Source of the DNA: Pseudomonas tremae
GTDB lineage: Bacteria; Pseudomonadota; Gammaproteobacteria; Pseudomonadales; Pseudomonadaceae
DNA length: 64,000 bases
Assembly (NCBI RefSeq): GCF_001401155.1
Contig: NZ_LJRO01000458.1
Coordinates: 272,758 to 336,757 of the forward strand
Reading direction: 5' to 3'
The notes under the pieces were generated by a model. It searched no databases. It saw only the letters and a program-made list of their open reading frames with translations, and was not told where the DNA came from. Both the position numbers and the translations under genes were made by a program. Below are positions 43,584-54,600 of this stretch, one piece after another (positions within the stretch are counted from its first letter, which is position 1; every line of letters starts with the position of its first letter).

Positions 43584-43610
43584 TCCGAGCTGTCAACGAA
43601 AGTAAAGTTC
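43584..43610 (-). promoter_or_regulatory. Candidate AlgU (sigma-22) promoter for glgE operon
   Basis: Read on the minus strand: GAACTT, 16 bases, then TCGGA. This is close to the AlgU/RpoE consensus GAACTT-N16/17-TCTGA (one mismatch in the -10). It lies 100 bases before the glgE ATG. Osmotic-stress control of trehalose/glucan genes would fit, but a start site was not mapped. Confidence 0.5.
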
Positions 43611-43768
43611 AAAGGTTTTACGGTTGTTTGACCGGTGTGTCGAGGTGTGGGGTCAAGGTGCGAGCGAAGTGCGCTCGGGAAATCGGTGAGCAAGTGCGAT
43701 AGGTAAAACGATTGAATCATCAATACGCAGCGGCAGTCGAAAGCTGCACCCACAAGGAGGCTGATGCC

Positions 43769-43927
43769 ATGACGTTACCCAACCCGACAGAAGTGCCAGA
43801 GCCGAACATCGATGATCCCATCCTGCCTGATCCGCCGCCTGAGCAGAAACCGCCTCCATCGACACCTCCCCCCAACGAAACTCCCGTGGGCGACCCGCCA
43901 GCCAATGCGCCGCCCGTCGTGGTGTGA
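43769..43927 (+). CDS. Proline-rich 52-residue protein
   Basis: Starts MTLPNPTEVPEPNIDDPILP with AAGGAGG 9 bases upstream. Twenty of 52 residues are proline and eight are acidic, with one lysine, so it should be extended, disordered and negatively charged. No signal peptide or membrane helix. Similar short proline-rich proteins occur in Pseudomonas, without a known function. An upstream ATG at 43764 runs into a stop at once. A hairpin follows 21 bases after the stop. Confidence 0.65.
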   Translation: MTLPNPTEVPEPNIDDPILPDPPPEQKPPPSTPPPNETPVGDPPANAPPVVV

Positions 43928-43947
43928 GCCGTATAAGGCAGTGCGAT

Positions 43948-43974
43948 GGTGCCTGTGTTTCAAGCACAGGCGCC
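43948..43974. terminator. Hairpin between convergent proline-rich gene and SDR gene
   Basis: GGTGCCTGTG/CACAGGCGCC pairs as a 10-base stem (one G-T) around loop TTTCAAG, immediately before the SDR stop. No T-run, but the convergent position suggests shared termination. Confidence 0.6.
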
Positions 43975-43975
43975 C

Positions 43976-44722
43976 TCAGCGCCCTCCCGCCACATCGATG
44001 AACGTGCCCGTCGCATAGGACGCCTTGTCCGATAGCAGCCAGAGGATGGCTTCGGCCACTTCTTCTGCGGTGCCGCCACGGCCCATTGGCAATGCCCCCT
44101 CCAGCTTGCTGACGCGGAACGGATCGCCGCTCAGGGCGTGAAAGTCAGTAAAGATAAAGCCCGGCCTGACTGCGTTGACACGAATGTTCTCCCCCGCCAC
44201 TTCTTTGGACAGCCCGATGGTGAAGGTGTCCAGCGCGCCTTTGGAGGCGGCGTAATCAACGTACTCGCCAGCCGAACCCAGTCGCGAGGCCAGCGAGGAC
44301 ACATTGACGATGCTGCCACCGTGCCCGCCATGTCGAGGCAGCATGCGCAGCAGGGCGTGTTTACTGCACAACATGGGGCCGACCACGTTGTTCATCATCA
44401 TCTTGAGCATGCGAAACTCGGACATATCCTCGACCCTCGAAGCCTGGGCCAGAGTGCCTGCGTTGTTGACCAGATGAGTGACATGACCAAGTTCCGAGTC
44501 GACTCTGGCAAACAGCCGCATTATTTCATCTTCGTTGCTGACGTCGGCCTGCACGGTGATCGCGTGCGCGCCCAGCGCTCTGACCTGCCCGGCGGTCTTT
44601 TCCGCCGAGGCGTGGTCGGACAGGTAGTTGATACAGATCCGGTAGCCCTGAGAGGCGGCAAGACGCGCAGTGGCGGCGCCGATCCCGCGCGAACCGCCGG
44701 TGATGATGAGGACTTTTTCCAT
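43976..44722 (-). CDS. Short-chain dehydrogenase/reductase
   Basis: 248 residues from ATG 44722 (MEKVLIITGGSRGIGAATARL); frame to 44815 lacks a ribosome site. Classical SDR: NAD(P)-binding TGGSRGIG, NNAG in HLVNNAGTLAQ, catalytic Ser/Tyr/Lys in VNVSSLASRLG and YVDYAASKGALD, and RVNAVRPGFIFTDFH. Possibly a 3-oxoacyl-ACP reductase-like or glucose dehydrogenase-like enzyme; substrate unknown. Convergent with the proline-rich gene and codirectional with the GGDEF-EAL gene upstream. Confidence 0.88.
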   Translation of the reverse strand: MEKVLIITGGSRGIGAATARLAASQGYRICINYLSDHASAEKTAGQVRALGAHAITVQADVSNEDEIMRLFARVDSELGHVTHLVNNAGTLAQASRVEDMSEFRMLKMMMNNVVGPMLCSKHALLRMLPRHGGHGGSIVNVSSLASRLGSAGEYVDYAASKGALDTFTIGLSKEVAGENIRVNAVRPGFIFTDFHALSGDPFRVSKLEGALPMGRGGTAEEVAEAILWLLSDKASYATGTFIDVAGGR

Positions 44723-44824
44723 GGGCTTTCTCGTATTTTTTCTGAAGCCGGCGTTGAGGCGCAGTGGACACCTGCACGTTCGCCAGACTCCGCTGATCGT
44801 GCCAGCCTTTGTCATCCAGCGCCA

Positions 44825-46945
44825 TCAAAGCGTGTCAGAAAACCTCTGCCTGCCATCGTCAACACCGGAGGCGCCCTTGGCTTCGGTTGCCCGGATCTCG
44901 TCGAGAAACTGCTGCGCAGGCAAAGGGTGACCGAGCAGGAAGCCTTGCAGAGCGTGGCAGCCCAGGTGGGTCAGAAAGCGCTGCTGCACGGCGGTTTCCA
45001 CGCCTTCGGCGACGATTCGCAGGTTCAATGCCTGGCCTACGGCGACGATGGCCGACACGATGGCAGCGTCGTCGGTGTCGTGCTCAAGATCACGCACGAA
45101 CCCTCGATCGATCTTGATTTCATTGGCCGGTAGCCGCTTGAGATACATCAGGCTGGAGTAACCCGTACCGAAATCATCGATCGACAGGTCAACGTCCATC
45201 TCCGAAAGCCTTTTCAGCACTGCCAGGCTGACATCAGCGTCATGCATGGCGGTGGTCTCGGTAATTTCCAGCGTCAGACAGTTGGCCGGAAGCTGATGGC
45301 GGTCCAGGGTGTCAGCTACTGCCGTGACCAGCCCGGAATGGCAGAACTGCAAGGCCGACAGGTTCACCGATATGCGCCAGTGAGGGTAACCCTGGGTGTA
45401 CCATTCGCGCATCTGTCTACAGGCTTCGTCCAGCACCCATTCGCCGATCTGGATGATCAGGCCGGTCTTCTCGGCCAAACCGATGAACAGGTCCGGGCCC
45501 AGCAGACCGCGTTGCGGATGGTTCCAGCGCAACAGCGCCTCTGCCCCGACCGGCAAGCCGCTCAATGCGTCGAATTTGGGTTGGTAGTACAGACAGAAAT
45601 GCTTCTGCTTGAGTGCCACGCGCAAGTCCTGCGACAGCTGAAGCTGGTTGAGTGCATTGCTGTTCATCGAGGCATCGAAACAACTGAAACCGTTCTTGCC
45701 CGCTGACTTGGTGTGGTACATGGCCGCATCGGCGTTGACCAGCAGTTCGTGCTGCGTCACGCCATTGCCAGGATAGACGCAGATACCGATGCTCAACGAA
45801 ATCTGCAGTTGATGCCCGCCAATTTCGAAGGGATGACTGATCACGCTGACCTGGCGTGCAGCGACCAACGTTGCTTCCTGGGGATCGTTCAGCTCGACCA
45901 GTAGCACGAACTCATCGCCCCCGACCCGAGCAAGCGTGTCCTCGCGATGCAGGTTCTCGCGCAGCCGCATCGCCACCTGTCGCAGCAGCAAGTCGCCGAC
46001 ATGATGGCCAAAAGCATCATTGACCGGTTTGAAACCGTCCAGATCCATGAACATCAGCGCAAAACAGCCGCCCTGCTCCCGGGTCTTCTGCATCGCATGC
46101 TCTATACGGTCGGTCAGCAGCACGCGATTCGGCAAACCTGTCAGTTTGTCGTGCAAGGCCAAGTGGGTCAGTTCCAGGTTCGCCTGAGTCAGCGAATTCG
46201 CGAGCACCGCAGTGCGCGCCTCCAGGTGGGAGTCAAGAAGGCAGGTCAGCAAGGTGATACTCAGCACTGCCAGGCTGGTGACGAGTACAAGGGGGTTGAG
46301 ATCATCCGCACTCACACCGCTGCTCCATGCCCCGCAGAAGCTGCCATCGGCAAAGTGGGCAGCGGCCATACCGGTGTAATGCATGCCGACGATGGCCACA
46401 CCAAGCACCACCGCTGCTGCAGTTCGAGCCAGATAGACGCGCGGTCGTTGCTGGCGAAGCATGAAGCCCATCCTCAAGCCGGCGGCCGATGCCAGGACGG
46501 CAATGATCAGAGACAGGATCAGCCATCCCGTGTCGTACTCGATGGCAGGCTGCATGCGCATTGCCGCCATGGCGATGTAATGCATCGAGCTGATACCGAG
46601 ACCGAGCAGCAGTGCGCCCAAGCACAGCGGCAGTGCGGTCAGCTGCCGCTGGCTCACCAGCCACAAGGCAAATCCGGATGACAGGATTCCGATTACCAGA
46701 GAACACAACAGCAGCGCAATGTCATACGCCAGCTCGAACGGCAGCGCGAACGCCGACATGCCGATGAAATGCACGGACCACATACCGACGCCCATTGCAA
46801 ACGCACCGCCTGCGATCCACACATACAATGTCTTGCCGTTGGCAGAGACGATTCGCCCTGCAAGATCGAGTGAGATATAGGACGCTAGTACCGCAACAAC
46901 GACGGAGATCATGACAAGCGAGGGGGTGTAACTGCCAATCAACAT
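44825..46945 (-). CDS. MHYT-GGDEF-EAL membrane protein (cyclic-di-GMP turnover)
   Basis: 706 residues from ATG 46945 (MLIGSYTPSLVMISVVVAVL), with CAGGTG upstream. Seven membrane helices form an MHYT sensor (about 7-200; VHFIGM, MHYIAMAAM, MHYTGMAAAH, whose His/Met may bind metal such as copper). The diguanylate cyclase domain (about 270-430) keeps GGDEF at 342-346, and the phosphodiesterase domain (about 450-690) keeps EAL at 469-471, DDFGTGYSSL and KIDRGFV. Both active sites look intact, so the protein could make or break cyclic-di-GMP. Single gene, 102 bases from the SDR gene. Confidence 0.93.
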   Translation of the reverse strand: MLIGSYTPSLVMISVVVAVLASYISLDLAGRIVSANGKTLYVWIAGGAFAMGVGMWSVHFIGMSAFALPFELAYDIALLLCSLVIGILSSGFALWLVSQRQLTALPLCLGALLLGLGISSMHYIAMAAMRMQPAIEYDTGWLILSLIIAVLASAAGLRMGFMLRQQRPRVYLARTAAAVVLGVAIVGMHYTGMAAAHFADGSFCGAWSSGVSADDLNPLVLVTSLAVLSITLLTCLLDSHLEARTAVLANSLTQANLELTHLALHDKLTGLPNRVLLTDRIEHAMQKTREQGGCFALMFMDLDGFKPVNDAFGHHVGDLLLRQVAMRLRENLHREDTLARVGGDEFVLLVELNDPQEATLVAARQVSVISHPFEIGGHQLQISLSIGICVYPGNGVTQHELLVNADAAMYHTKSAGKNGFSCFDASMNSNALNQLQLSQDLRVALKQKHFCLYYQPKFDALSGLPVGAEALLRWNHPQRGLLGPDLFIGLAEKTGLIIQIGEWVLDEACRQMREWYTQGYPHWRISVNLSALQFCHSGLVTAVADTLDRHQLPANCLTLEITETTAMHDADVSLAVLKRLSEMDVDLSIDDFGTGYSSLMYLKRLPANEIKIDRGFVRDLEHDTDDAAIVSAIVAVGQALNLRIVAEGVETAVQQRFLTHLGCHALQGFLLGHPLPAQQFLDEIRATEAKGASGVDDGRQRFSDTL

Positions 46946-47110
46946 AAACGCACCTGGAGCCCAATGAGCGCGTCCATGCCGATCTTGCGGACGATTGTAC
47001 GCAATAGCCACCAAATGTCGCGGCACCTGGCCTAAAAGGATGGCTAAACGCCATTAATTTTGTATTTATGAGCGCTACGTCGAAGAAAGTCGTCCGCGGC
47101 GCTTTAAAAC

Positions 47111-48574
47111 TTACTCTCTAAGCGTCAGGCCACTGTCTGCATCCCAGCCACCGCCCAATGCGGCAATCAACTGAACACTTGCAATCAGCCTGCTTTGTAA
47201 CACGCTCAGCACACTGCGCTCATTGCTAAGTGCAGTGGCCTGGACGTTGACGACATCCAGATAGCCGATCAGTCCGGCTTTGTACTGGTTACTGGTCAAG
47301 CGCAACGAGTCTCTAGCGGAAACCAGCGCCTCCTGGCGCACGGCAGCCTCCTGCTCGTATACCTTGAGCTGTATAAGGTAGTTTTCTACCTCCTGAAAAC
47401 CGTTGAGAACCGTTTGCCGATACTGAGCAACGGTCTGGTCGTAGACGGCCTCGGAGCGGTCGACCTCCGCCGTCCGCCGTCCGCCATCGAACAGGGTCAT
47501 CGCCAGCTGCGGTCCTACCGACCAGAAACGGTTGGGCAGGCTGATCCAGTTGGCGAAGGTACTGCTGTTGTAGCCACCGCTCATGCTCAAGGTGAAGTCC
47601 GGATAGTATGCAGCCTTGGCAACCCCGATGTTGGCGTTGGCGGCCATCACCGAGCGCTCGGCGGCAGCGATATCAGGTCGACGCTCCAGCAGCTGGGAAG
47701 GCAGGCCGGGTGGAATCTGCGGTAATTGCGGTATCGATGTCGTGGCGGCCAGACTGAACTCTGCTGGCGCCATCCCCATCAACACGGCAATGGCGTTCTC
47801 GAACTGGGCACGTTGCCAGGCCAGATCGATCAGGTCGGCCTGGGTGCTTTTCAACTGAGTCTGCGCTTGCGCCACCGCATCACTGCCCGAGATACCTGCA
47901 CGATACTGGTTCCGGGTCAGGTTCAGTGAGCGCTGATAGGCGTCGACAGTGGATTCAAGCAGGCGCTTCTGCTCGTCGATGACCCGCAGCTGCAAATAGT
48001 TCTGTACCAGCTCCGATTGCAAACTAAGACGCATGGCAGCCAGGTCAGCAAGGCTCGCCTGTGCGCTGGCAGTGTCGGCTTCAAGCCCGCGACGCAACTT
48101 GCCCCAGATATCCGCCTCCCAACTGACGCCGAGCTGTGCGTTATAACTGTTGCGGATGCCCGACACACTGCTGCCACTATTCGATGTACCGGTGCCCTGC
48201 CCTGAACGTGTCTTGCCGGTGGTCAGGTCCAGAGTCGGAAAGAATGCGCCTCTGGAACTGCGCACCAGCGCTTGCGCCTGTCGATACTGCGCGTCGTATT
48301 GAGCGACGGTCTGGTTAGAGGTATTGAGCCGCTCGACCAGCGCGTTCAATTGAGGGTCTCCGTACACCTCCCACCAGGCGCCTTTGACCATTGCATCACT
48401 CGGCGTGGCCGCACGCCAGCCCGCGGCGGCCTTGAACTGCACGGGCGCTGCCGCTGACGGCTTCTGGTAGTCCGGCCCGACCGCGCAAGCACTCAACAGC
48501 ACGATGCAGAGCCCCAGCCCGATTGGACGAATCAGCCCCTTCGGGCGGGATATGAATGCCAGGCGTTCGGTCAT
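47111..48574 (-). CDS. opmB: RND efflux outer-membrane lipoprotein OpmB
   Basis: 487 residues from ATG 48574, which overlaps the muxC stop by 4 bases. Signal with lipobox LLSAC (lipid Cys30) followed by VGPDYQKP, typical of the NodT/OprM family. Two repeated TolC-like coiled-coil halves include ALVRSSRGAFFPTLDLT and ANANIGVAKAAYYPDFTLS. It forms the outer-membrane channel for MuxABC. A longer upstream frame is ignored because the ribosome-site and lipobox spacing favour this ATG. Confidence 0.93.
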   Translation of the reverse strand: MTERLAFISRPKGLIRPIGLGLCIVLLSACAVGPDYQKPSAAAPVQFKAAAGWRAATPSDAMVKGAWWEVYGDPQLNALVERLNTSNQTVAQYDAQYRQAQALVRSSRGAFFPTLDLTTGKTRSGQGTGTSNSGSSVSGIRNSYNAQLGVSWEADIWGKLRRGLEADTASAQASLADLAAMRLSLQSELVQNYLQLRVIDEQKRLLESTVDAYQRSLNLTRNQYRAGISGSDAVAQAQTQLKSTQADLIDLAWQRAQFENAIAVLMGMAPAEFSLAATTSIPQLPQIPPGLPSQLLERRPDIAAAERSVMAANANIGVAKAAYYPDFTLSMSGGYNSSTFANWISLPNRFWSVGPQLAMTLFDGGRRTAEVDRSEAVYDQTVAQYRQTVLNGFQEVENYLIQLKVYEQEAAVRQEALVSARDSLRLTSNQYKAGLIGYLDVVNVQATALSNERSVLSVLQSRLIASVQLIAALGGGWDADSGLTLRE

Positions 48575-51500
48575 AGCGGGGTTTCCAGAGCAGCATCGGT
48601 ACGCACGCCGCGCCATTTGTTGTAACGATGGCGCAGACGGTCGAGATAAAGGTAAACCACCGGAGTGGTATAGAGGGTCAGAATCTGGCTGAAGATGAGC
48701 CCGCCAATGATCGTCAAACCCAGGGGTTTGCGCATCTCGGCACCTTCGGCGGTGCTCAGCAGCAGCGGCAAGGCGCCGAGAATCGCCGCCATCGTGGTCA
48801 TCAGAATCGGGCGCAGGCGTTGCAGACAAGCGCTGCGGATCGAGTCCTGAGGTGTCATGCCCTGATCGCGTTCCAGGTGCAGCGCCAGGTCGATCATCAT
48901 GATGGCGTTCTTCTTCACCACGCCGATCAGCAAAAACAGCCCCAGCAGGGAGATCAGGCTGAATTCGCTGCCCAGCACATAGATCGTCAGCAGTGCGCCA
49001 ACTCCCGCCGATGGCAGGGTCGAGAGAATCGTCAACGGATGAATGTAGCTTTCATAAAGGATCCCCAGCACCAGATACACCGCCAGCAACGAGCCGAGGA
49101 TCATCCACGGCTGGCTTTCCTGGGTCGAGGCGAATGCGTTGGCGGTGCCAGCCATCTTCGAAATGATGTCGGCCGGCAGACCGATAGCGGCAATGGCCCG
49201 CTCTATAGCTACTGTCGCCTTGTCGAGGCTGGCACCCTCGGCGAGATCGAAGGAAATGTTCTCGGCCGCGAACTGACCGTCATGAGATACCCGGTCATTC
49301 GCCAGACTACGCTCGTAATGGGCGATGCTCGACAGCGGCACGCGCTGCCCGTCGGAGGTGATCACCTGAACCTGCTCCAGGGTCACAGGGTCCCGAGCGT
49401 ATTTGGGGCTGACCTCCATGACCACCTTGTACTGGTTGAGGCTGTCATAGATGGTCGACACCTGACGCTGACTGTAAGCATTGTTGAGCACCGCCGTGAC
49501 CATGTTCATGTCGATACCCAGCCGTTTGGCTGTGTCGCGATTGACTACCAGAGTGACCTGTTGCGCGCCGCGACCTTCCCGTGCATCGATGGCCGTCAGT
49601 TCCGGGACCGACTTGAGCGCCGCCACGATTTTCGGGTACCACTGGCGCAGGCTGGCAAGGTCGGCACTCTGCACGATGTATTGATACTGCGAGCTGGTTT
49701 GTTCACGTCCGCCGCCCAGTTGCAGATCCTGATCCGGGGCCAGGAACAGCCTGCCGCCCGGCACATGCGGCATATTCTTGCGCAGGCGTTCCACTACCTT
49801 TTCAGCAGAAAGCTTACGCTCCCCGATCGGCTTGAGGCGCACGATCATGAACGCGTTGTTGGTGCCGCCACTGCCACCGATGAAACCGGCGACACTTTCC
49901 ACCGCAGGATCGGCCAGCACCGAGCGGCGAAAGGTTTCCATTTTTGGCTGCATGACCGAAAAAGACAGGCCGTCATCGCCACGCACAAAGCCCATCAGTT
50001 GCCCGGTGTCCTGCTGTGGCAGAAAGGTTTTGGGCACTACCACATACAGCGCGACATTGACGATGACAGTGATCAGCAGACTGAGCAACGTCAGCCGCGG
50101 GTGACGCAGCACCCAGCCCAGCGAGCGATCGTAGCCTGCCACCATGCGGTCGTTGACGCGTTCGCTCCAGCGCTGAAAGGCGTTTTCTGCGGCCGCGTCG
50201 TGGGGCTTCAGCCAGCGCGCGCACAACATCGGGGTCAGGGTCAGGGACACAATCAGCGAGACAATGATCGCTACCGACAAGGTGATGGAAAACTCGCGAA
50301 ACAGACTTTCGACCAGTCCGCCCATGAAAAGTATGGAAATGAACACCGCGACCAGCGAAACGTTCATCGACAGCAAGGTGAAGCCCACCTCCCTGGCCCC
50401 CAGAAAAGCTGCTTTCATGGGGTCAAGACCGTTGTGTATGTGCCTGGAGATGTTTTCCAGCACCACAATGGCGTCGTCGACCACCAGCCCGGTGGCGAGG
50501 ATCAAGGCCATCAACGACAGGTTGTTCAGGGAAAAGCCGAACAGGTGCATGATCGCAAAGGTGCCCACCAGCGATACGGGAACCGCCAGGGTGGGAATCA
50601 GCGAGGCCCGAAAACTGCCGAGGAACAGAAAGACCACCATGACCACCAGTACCACGGCGATCAGCAGTGTCATTTCGGCCTCGTGCAGCGTCGCCTTGAT
50701 CACCGGCGAGCGGTCCATGGCGATATTGAGACTGACACTGGCAGGCAGCACAGCGCGCAAGGCCGGCAACTGTGCCTTGATCTGCGCCACGGTCTCGATG
50801 ATGTTGGCACCCGCCTGACGGTTCACGACCAGCAAAACCGCCTGATCATTGTTGTAGAAGCCGCTGTTGTAACGGTCCTCTACTGCGTCGCTGACTTTCG
50901 CGACATCCTTCAGGCGCAGCGTCGCGCCATCCTTGTAGCGGATGATCAGCGGAGCATAGTCCTTGGCGGTTTCAAGCTGGTCGTTGGCCTGAACCTGCCA
51001 GTTGTGCTGATCATCTTCAACAAAGCCTTTGGGCCGCCGCACGTTGGAACCGGTGATGGCGGTACGTACATCGTCAAGCGATATGCCGTACTGGGACAGC
51101 ATCTGCGGCTCAAGTTCGATACGCACTGCAGGCAACGAACTGCCGCCGATCTGCACTTCCCCTACCCCGGGCACCTGCGACAGGCTCTGTGACAGGATGG
51201 TCGAGGCGATGTCGTACAGCTGGCCCTTTTCAAGCACCGTCGACGTCATCGACAGGACCATGATCGGAGCCTGGGACGGGTTGACCTTCTTGTAGGTGGG
51301 CATGCTGCGCATACCACTAGGCAGCAGGTTGCGCGAAGCATTGATGGCCGCCTGGACTTCACGAGCCGCGCCGTTTATGTCGCGTTCCAGATCGAACTGC
51401 AGAATGATCCGAGTCGTTCCCTGGCTAGAATTGCTGGTCATGGTATTGACCCCGGCAATGCTGCCCAGCGAACGCTCCAGTGGGGTGGCCACGGTGGAGG

Positions 51501-51678
51501 CCATTACTTCGGGACTGGCACCCGCAAGGCTCGCCGATACCACAATGACCGGGAAGTCCATGTTCGGCAAAGGCGCCACCGGCAGCAGGCGGAAGCTGAC
51601 GGCCCCCAGCAGCATGATCGCCAGGCTCAGCAGTACAGTCGCCACCGGGCGACGGATAAACGGCGCTGACAGGTTCAT
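48571..51678 (-). CDS. muxC: RND efflux permease MuxC (MdtC-like)
   Basis: 1035 residues with 12 membrane helices and large periplasmic loops. N-terminus FIRRPVATVLLSLAIMLLGA and GLVVDDAIVVLENISRH (the two aspartates of the proton relay). It pairs with MuxB as a heterotrimer in the MuxABC-OpmB system, which in P. aeruginosa exports novobiocin, aztreonam and macrolides. Four-base overlaps join it to muxB and opmB. Confidence 0.93.
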   Translation of the reverse strand: MNLSAPFIRRPVATVLLSLAIMLLGAVSFRLLPVAPLPNMDFPVIVVSASLAGASPEVMASTVATPLERSLGSIAGVNTMTSNSSQGTTRIILQFDLERDINGAAREVQAAINASRNLLPSGMRSMPTYKKVNPSQAPIMVLSMTSTVLEKGQLYDIASTILSQSLSQVPGVGEVQIGGSSLPAVRIELEPQMLSQYGISLDDVRTAITGSNVRRPKGFVEDDQHNWQVQANDQLETAKDYAPLIIRYKDGATLRLKDVAKVSDAVEDRYNSGFYNNDQAVLLVVNRQAGANIIETVAQIKAQLPALRAVLPASVSLNIAMDRSPVIKATLHEAEMTLLIAVVLVVMVVFLFLGSFRASLIPTLAVPVSLVGTFAIMHLFGFSLNNLSLMALILATGLVVDDAIVVLENISRHIHNGLDPMKAAFLGAREVGFTLLSMNVSLVAVFISILFMGGLVESLFREFSITLSVAIIVSLIVSLTLTPMLCARWLKPHDAAAENAFQRWSERVNDRMVAGYDRSLGWVLRHPRLTLLSLLITVIVNVALYVVVPKTFLPQQDTGQLMGFVRGDDGLSFSVMQPKMETFRRSVLADPAVESVAGFIGGSGGTNNAFMIVRLKPIGERKLSAEKVVERLRKNMPHVPGGRLFLAPDQDLQLGGGREQTSSQYQYIVQSADLASLRQWYPKIVAALKSVPELTAIDAREGRGAQQVTLVVNRDTAKRLGIDMNMVTAVLNNAYSQRQVSTIYDSLNQYKVVMEVSPKYARDPVTLEQVQVITSDGQRVPLSSIAHYERSLANDRVSHDGQFAAENISFDLAEGASLDKATVAIERAIAAIGLPADIISKMAGTANAFASTQESQPWMILGSLLAVYLVLGILYESYIHPLTILSTLPSAGVGALLTIYVLGSEFSLISLLGLFLLIGVVKKNAIMMIDLALHLERDQGMTPQDSIRSACLQRLRPILMTTMAAILGALPLLLSTAEGAEMRKPLGLTIIGGLIFSQILTLYTTPVVYLYLDRLRHRYNKWRGVRTDAALETPL

Positions 51679-54600
51679 GTGTCAGCCCGCTCCATTCGGT
51701 CCTGACCGGCAGGCTTGCGACTCCAGCGGCGGCCCAGGCGGTCGAAGTAAAGGTAGATGACAGGTGTGGTAAACAGCGTCAGAACCTGACTGAGCAACAA
51801 CCCCCCGACCATCACCAAACCCAGCGGCTGACGCAGTTCGGCACCGGAGCCGCTAGCCAGCATCAGCGGAATGGCACCGAACAGCGCAGCCAGCGTGGTC
51901 ATCAGAATGGGCCGAAAGCGCAGCAGTGCAGCTTCATAGATCGCTTTCTCGGGCGCCACGCCCCGGTTGCGCTCCGCATCCAGCGCGAAGTCGATCATCA
52001 TGATGGCGTTTTTCTTGACGATGCCGATCAGCAGAATGATGCCGATGATAGCGATCATTCCCAGATCGTTGCCGCTGATCAACAGCGCCAGTAACGCACC
52101 GACCGCCGCCGAAGGCAGGGTCGAAAGTATTGTAATCGGGTGAATGTAGCTCTCGTAAAGCACGCCCAGCACGATGTACATGGTTACAACCGCTGCCAGA
52201 ACCAGCAGCAGCGTGCTGGACAGCGATGCCTGAAAGGCTTCCGCGGCCCCCTGAAACTGCGTCTGAACGCCAATCGGCATGCCTATTTCGTGCTGAACCT
52301 GCTCGATGACTTCGACCGCCTTGCCCAGTGCGATACCGGGCGCAAGGTTGAACGACATCATGACCGCCGGAAACTGCCCGAGGTGGGCAATGGCCAGTTG
52401 TGCCTGACGCTGCTCCACCCGAGCCAGGCTCGACAGCTTTATCTGTGCGCCATCGGTGGTCTTGACGTGGATCTGCTCGAGCGCTTCAGGACCCAGCTCA
52501 CTGGCCGATGCGGCCTGCAGCACCACCCGGTACTGACTGGCCTGGGTGTAGATGGTGGATATCTGTCGCTGGCCAAAAGCGTCGTACAGCGCGTCGGTAA
52601 TAGAGGCGACAGTAACGCCTACCCGGCTGGCTGCGTCGCGATCAATGTTCAGATACACCTGCAAGCCCTTGTCCTGCAGGTCGCTGGCTACATCGGTCAA
52701 CTCGGGTCGTTTGCCCAGCGCGCCCACCAGCTTCGCGCTCCACGTCGCCAGCAACTCGGCATCGGGAGAAGACATGCTGAACTGATACTGGGTACGGCTG
52801 ACCCGGTCTTCGATGGTCAGGTCCTGCACCGGCTGCATGAACAGGCGAATATCCGAAAGTTTGTCGACTTCCGGTTGCAGGCGCTGAATCACCTCGCTCG
52901 CGGTAAGGTCGCGGGCGCTGTGGGGCTTGAGGTTGATCAGCAGGCGGCCGCTGTTGAGTGTTGCGTTGTCGCCATCAACGCCGATGTAGGACGACAGACT
53001 GACCACCGCGGGGTCTTTCAGGATGATGTCCGCCAGTGCCTGTTGACGCTGGCTCATGGCTGCAAACGAAACCGACTGCGGCGCTTCGGAAATGCCCTGA
53101 ATCACACCGGTGTCCTGCACCGGAAAGAACCCCTTGGGCACCGCGATATAGAGCAGCACGGTCAGCGCCAGAGTGCCTATGGCCACCAGCAGAGTCAGGG
53201 GTTGATGCTTGAGTACCCAACGCAGCCTGCCTGCATACACATCGATCAACCAGTCGATCCACGCGCCGCTGGCGCGGTAAAAACGGCTCTGGTCCTCCTC
53301 CTTGGGCTCGCGCTTGAGCAGGCGCGCGCACATCATCGGTGTCAGGGTCAGCGATACCACAAGCGATATCAGGATCGCGACCGCCAGGGTGATAGCGAAC
53401 TCGCGAAACAGACGCCCTACCACATCGGCCATGAACAACAGCGGGATAAGCACCGCTATCAGCGACAGGGTCAGGGATATGAGGGTGAAACCGATCTGCT
53501 TGGCGCCCTTGAGTGCGGCCTGCATGGGCGTCTCGCCCTCTTCAATGTGCCGGGAGATGTTTTCCAGCATCACAATGGCGTCATCGACCACGAAGCCGGT
53601 CGCAATAGTCAATGCCATCAGCGTCAGGTTGTTGACCGAGAAACCGGCCAGATACATCACACCGAAGGTGCCGACCAGCGACAGCGGCACGGCAATGGAA
53701 GGAATGATCGTCGCGCTGAAACGCCGCAGGAACAGGAACGTGACCAGTACCACGAGCACGATGGCGATCAACAATTCGTGTTGAACATCGGTCACGGAAG
53801 CACGAATGGTCTGCGTGCGGTCGGTCAGCACGACGACATCAAGGCCGGCCGGCAGGTTTTCTGTGATTCCGGGCAGCAGTGTCTTGATCCGGTCGACCAC
53901 ATCAATCACGTTGGCGCCTGGCTGGCGCTGAATGTTCAACAGCACCGCCTGACTGCGGTTGGCCCAGGCAGCCAGCCGTTCATTCTCGGCACCATCAACG
54001 ATTTCAGCCACATCCTTCAGTCGCAGCGGCGCGCCGTTCTTGTAGGCCAGGATGAGGTTGGCGTATTCCTCCGGGGATTTCAGTTGATCATTGGCGTCGA
54101 GCATGGAAACCCGGGTCGGACCGTCGAAGTTACCCTTGGGCTGATTCACGTTGGAGGCGCTGATCAGCGTGCGGACATCGGACAGGTTGAGACTGTTGGC
54201 TGCCAAGGCCTCGGGGTTGACCTTGATCCTTACCGCCTGACGCTGGCCGCCCGCGATGCTGACCATGCCCACACCACTGATCTGCGAGATCTTCTGCGCC
54301 ATGCGCGTATCGACCAGGTCATTGAGTTTGGGCAACAGCATGGTTTTGGAGGTGATCGCGAGGGTCAGGACCGGCGTGTCTGCCGGGTTGACCTTGTTGT
54401 ATACCGGAGGTGCCGGAAGGTCGGTCGGCAACAGATTGGTGGCTGCGTTGATCGCAGCCTGCACCTGCTGCTCGGCCACGTCCATGTTGATTTCAAGACT
54501 GAAGCGCAAGGTAATGACCGAGGCGCCTCCAGAGCTGGTGGACGCCATCTGGGTCAGGCCCGGCATTTGTCCGAACTGACGTTCCAGTGGCGCGGTCACG

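Noticed and set aside
48628..51192. 854-codon open frame on the plus strand opposite muxC
   Set aside because: Composition is Gln/His/Arg-rich without familiar motifs; it mirrors a real RND gene and is a codon-bias shadow.
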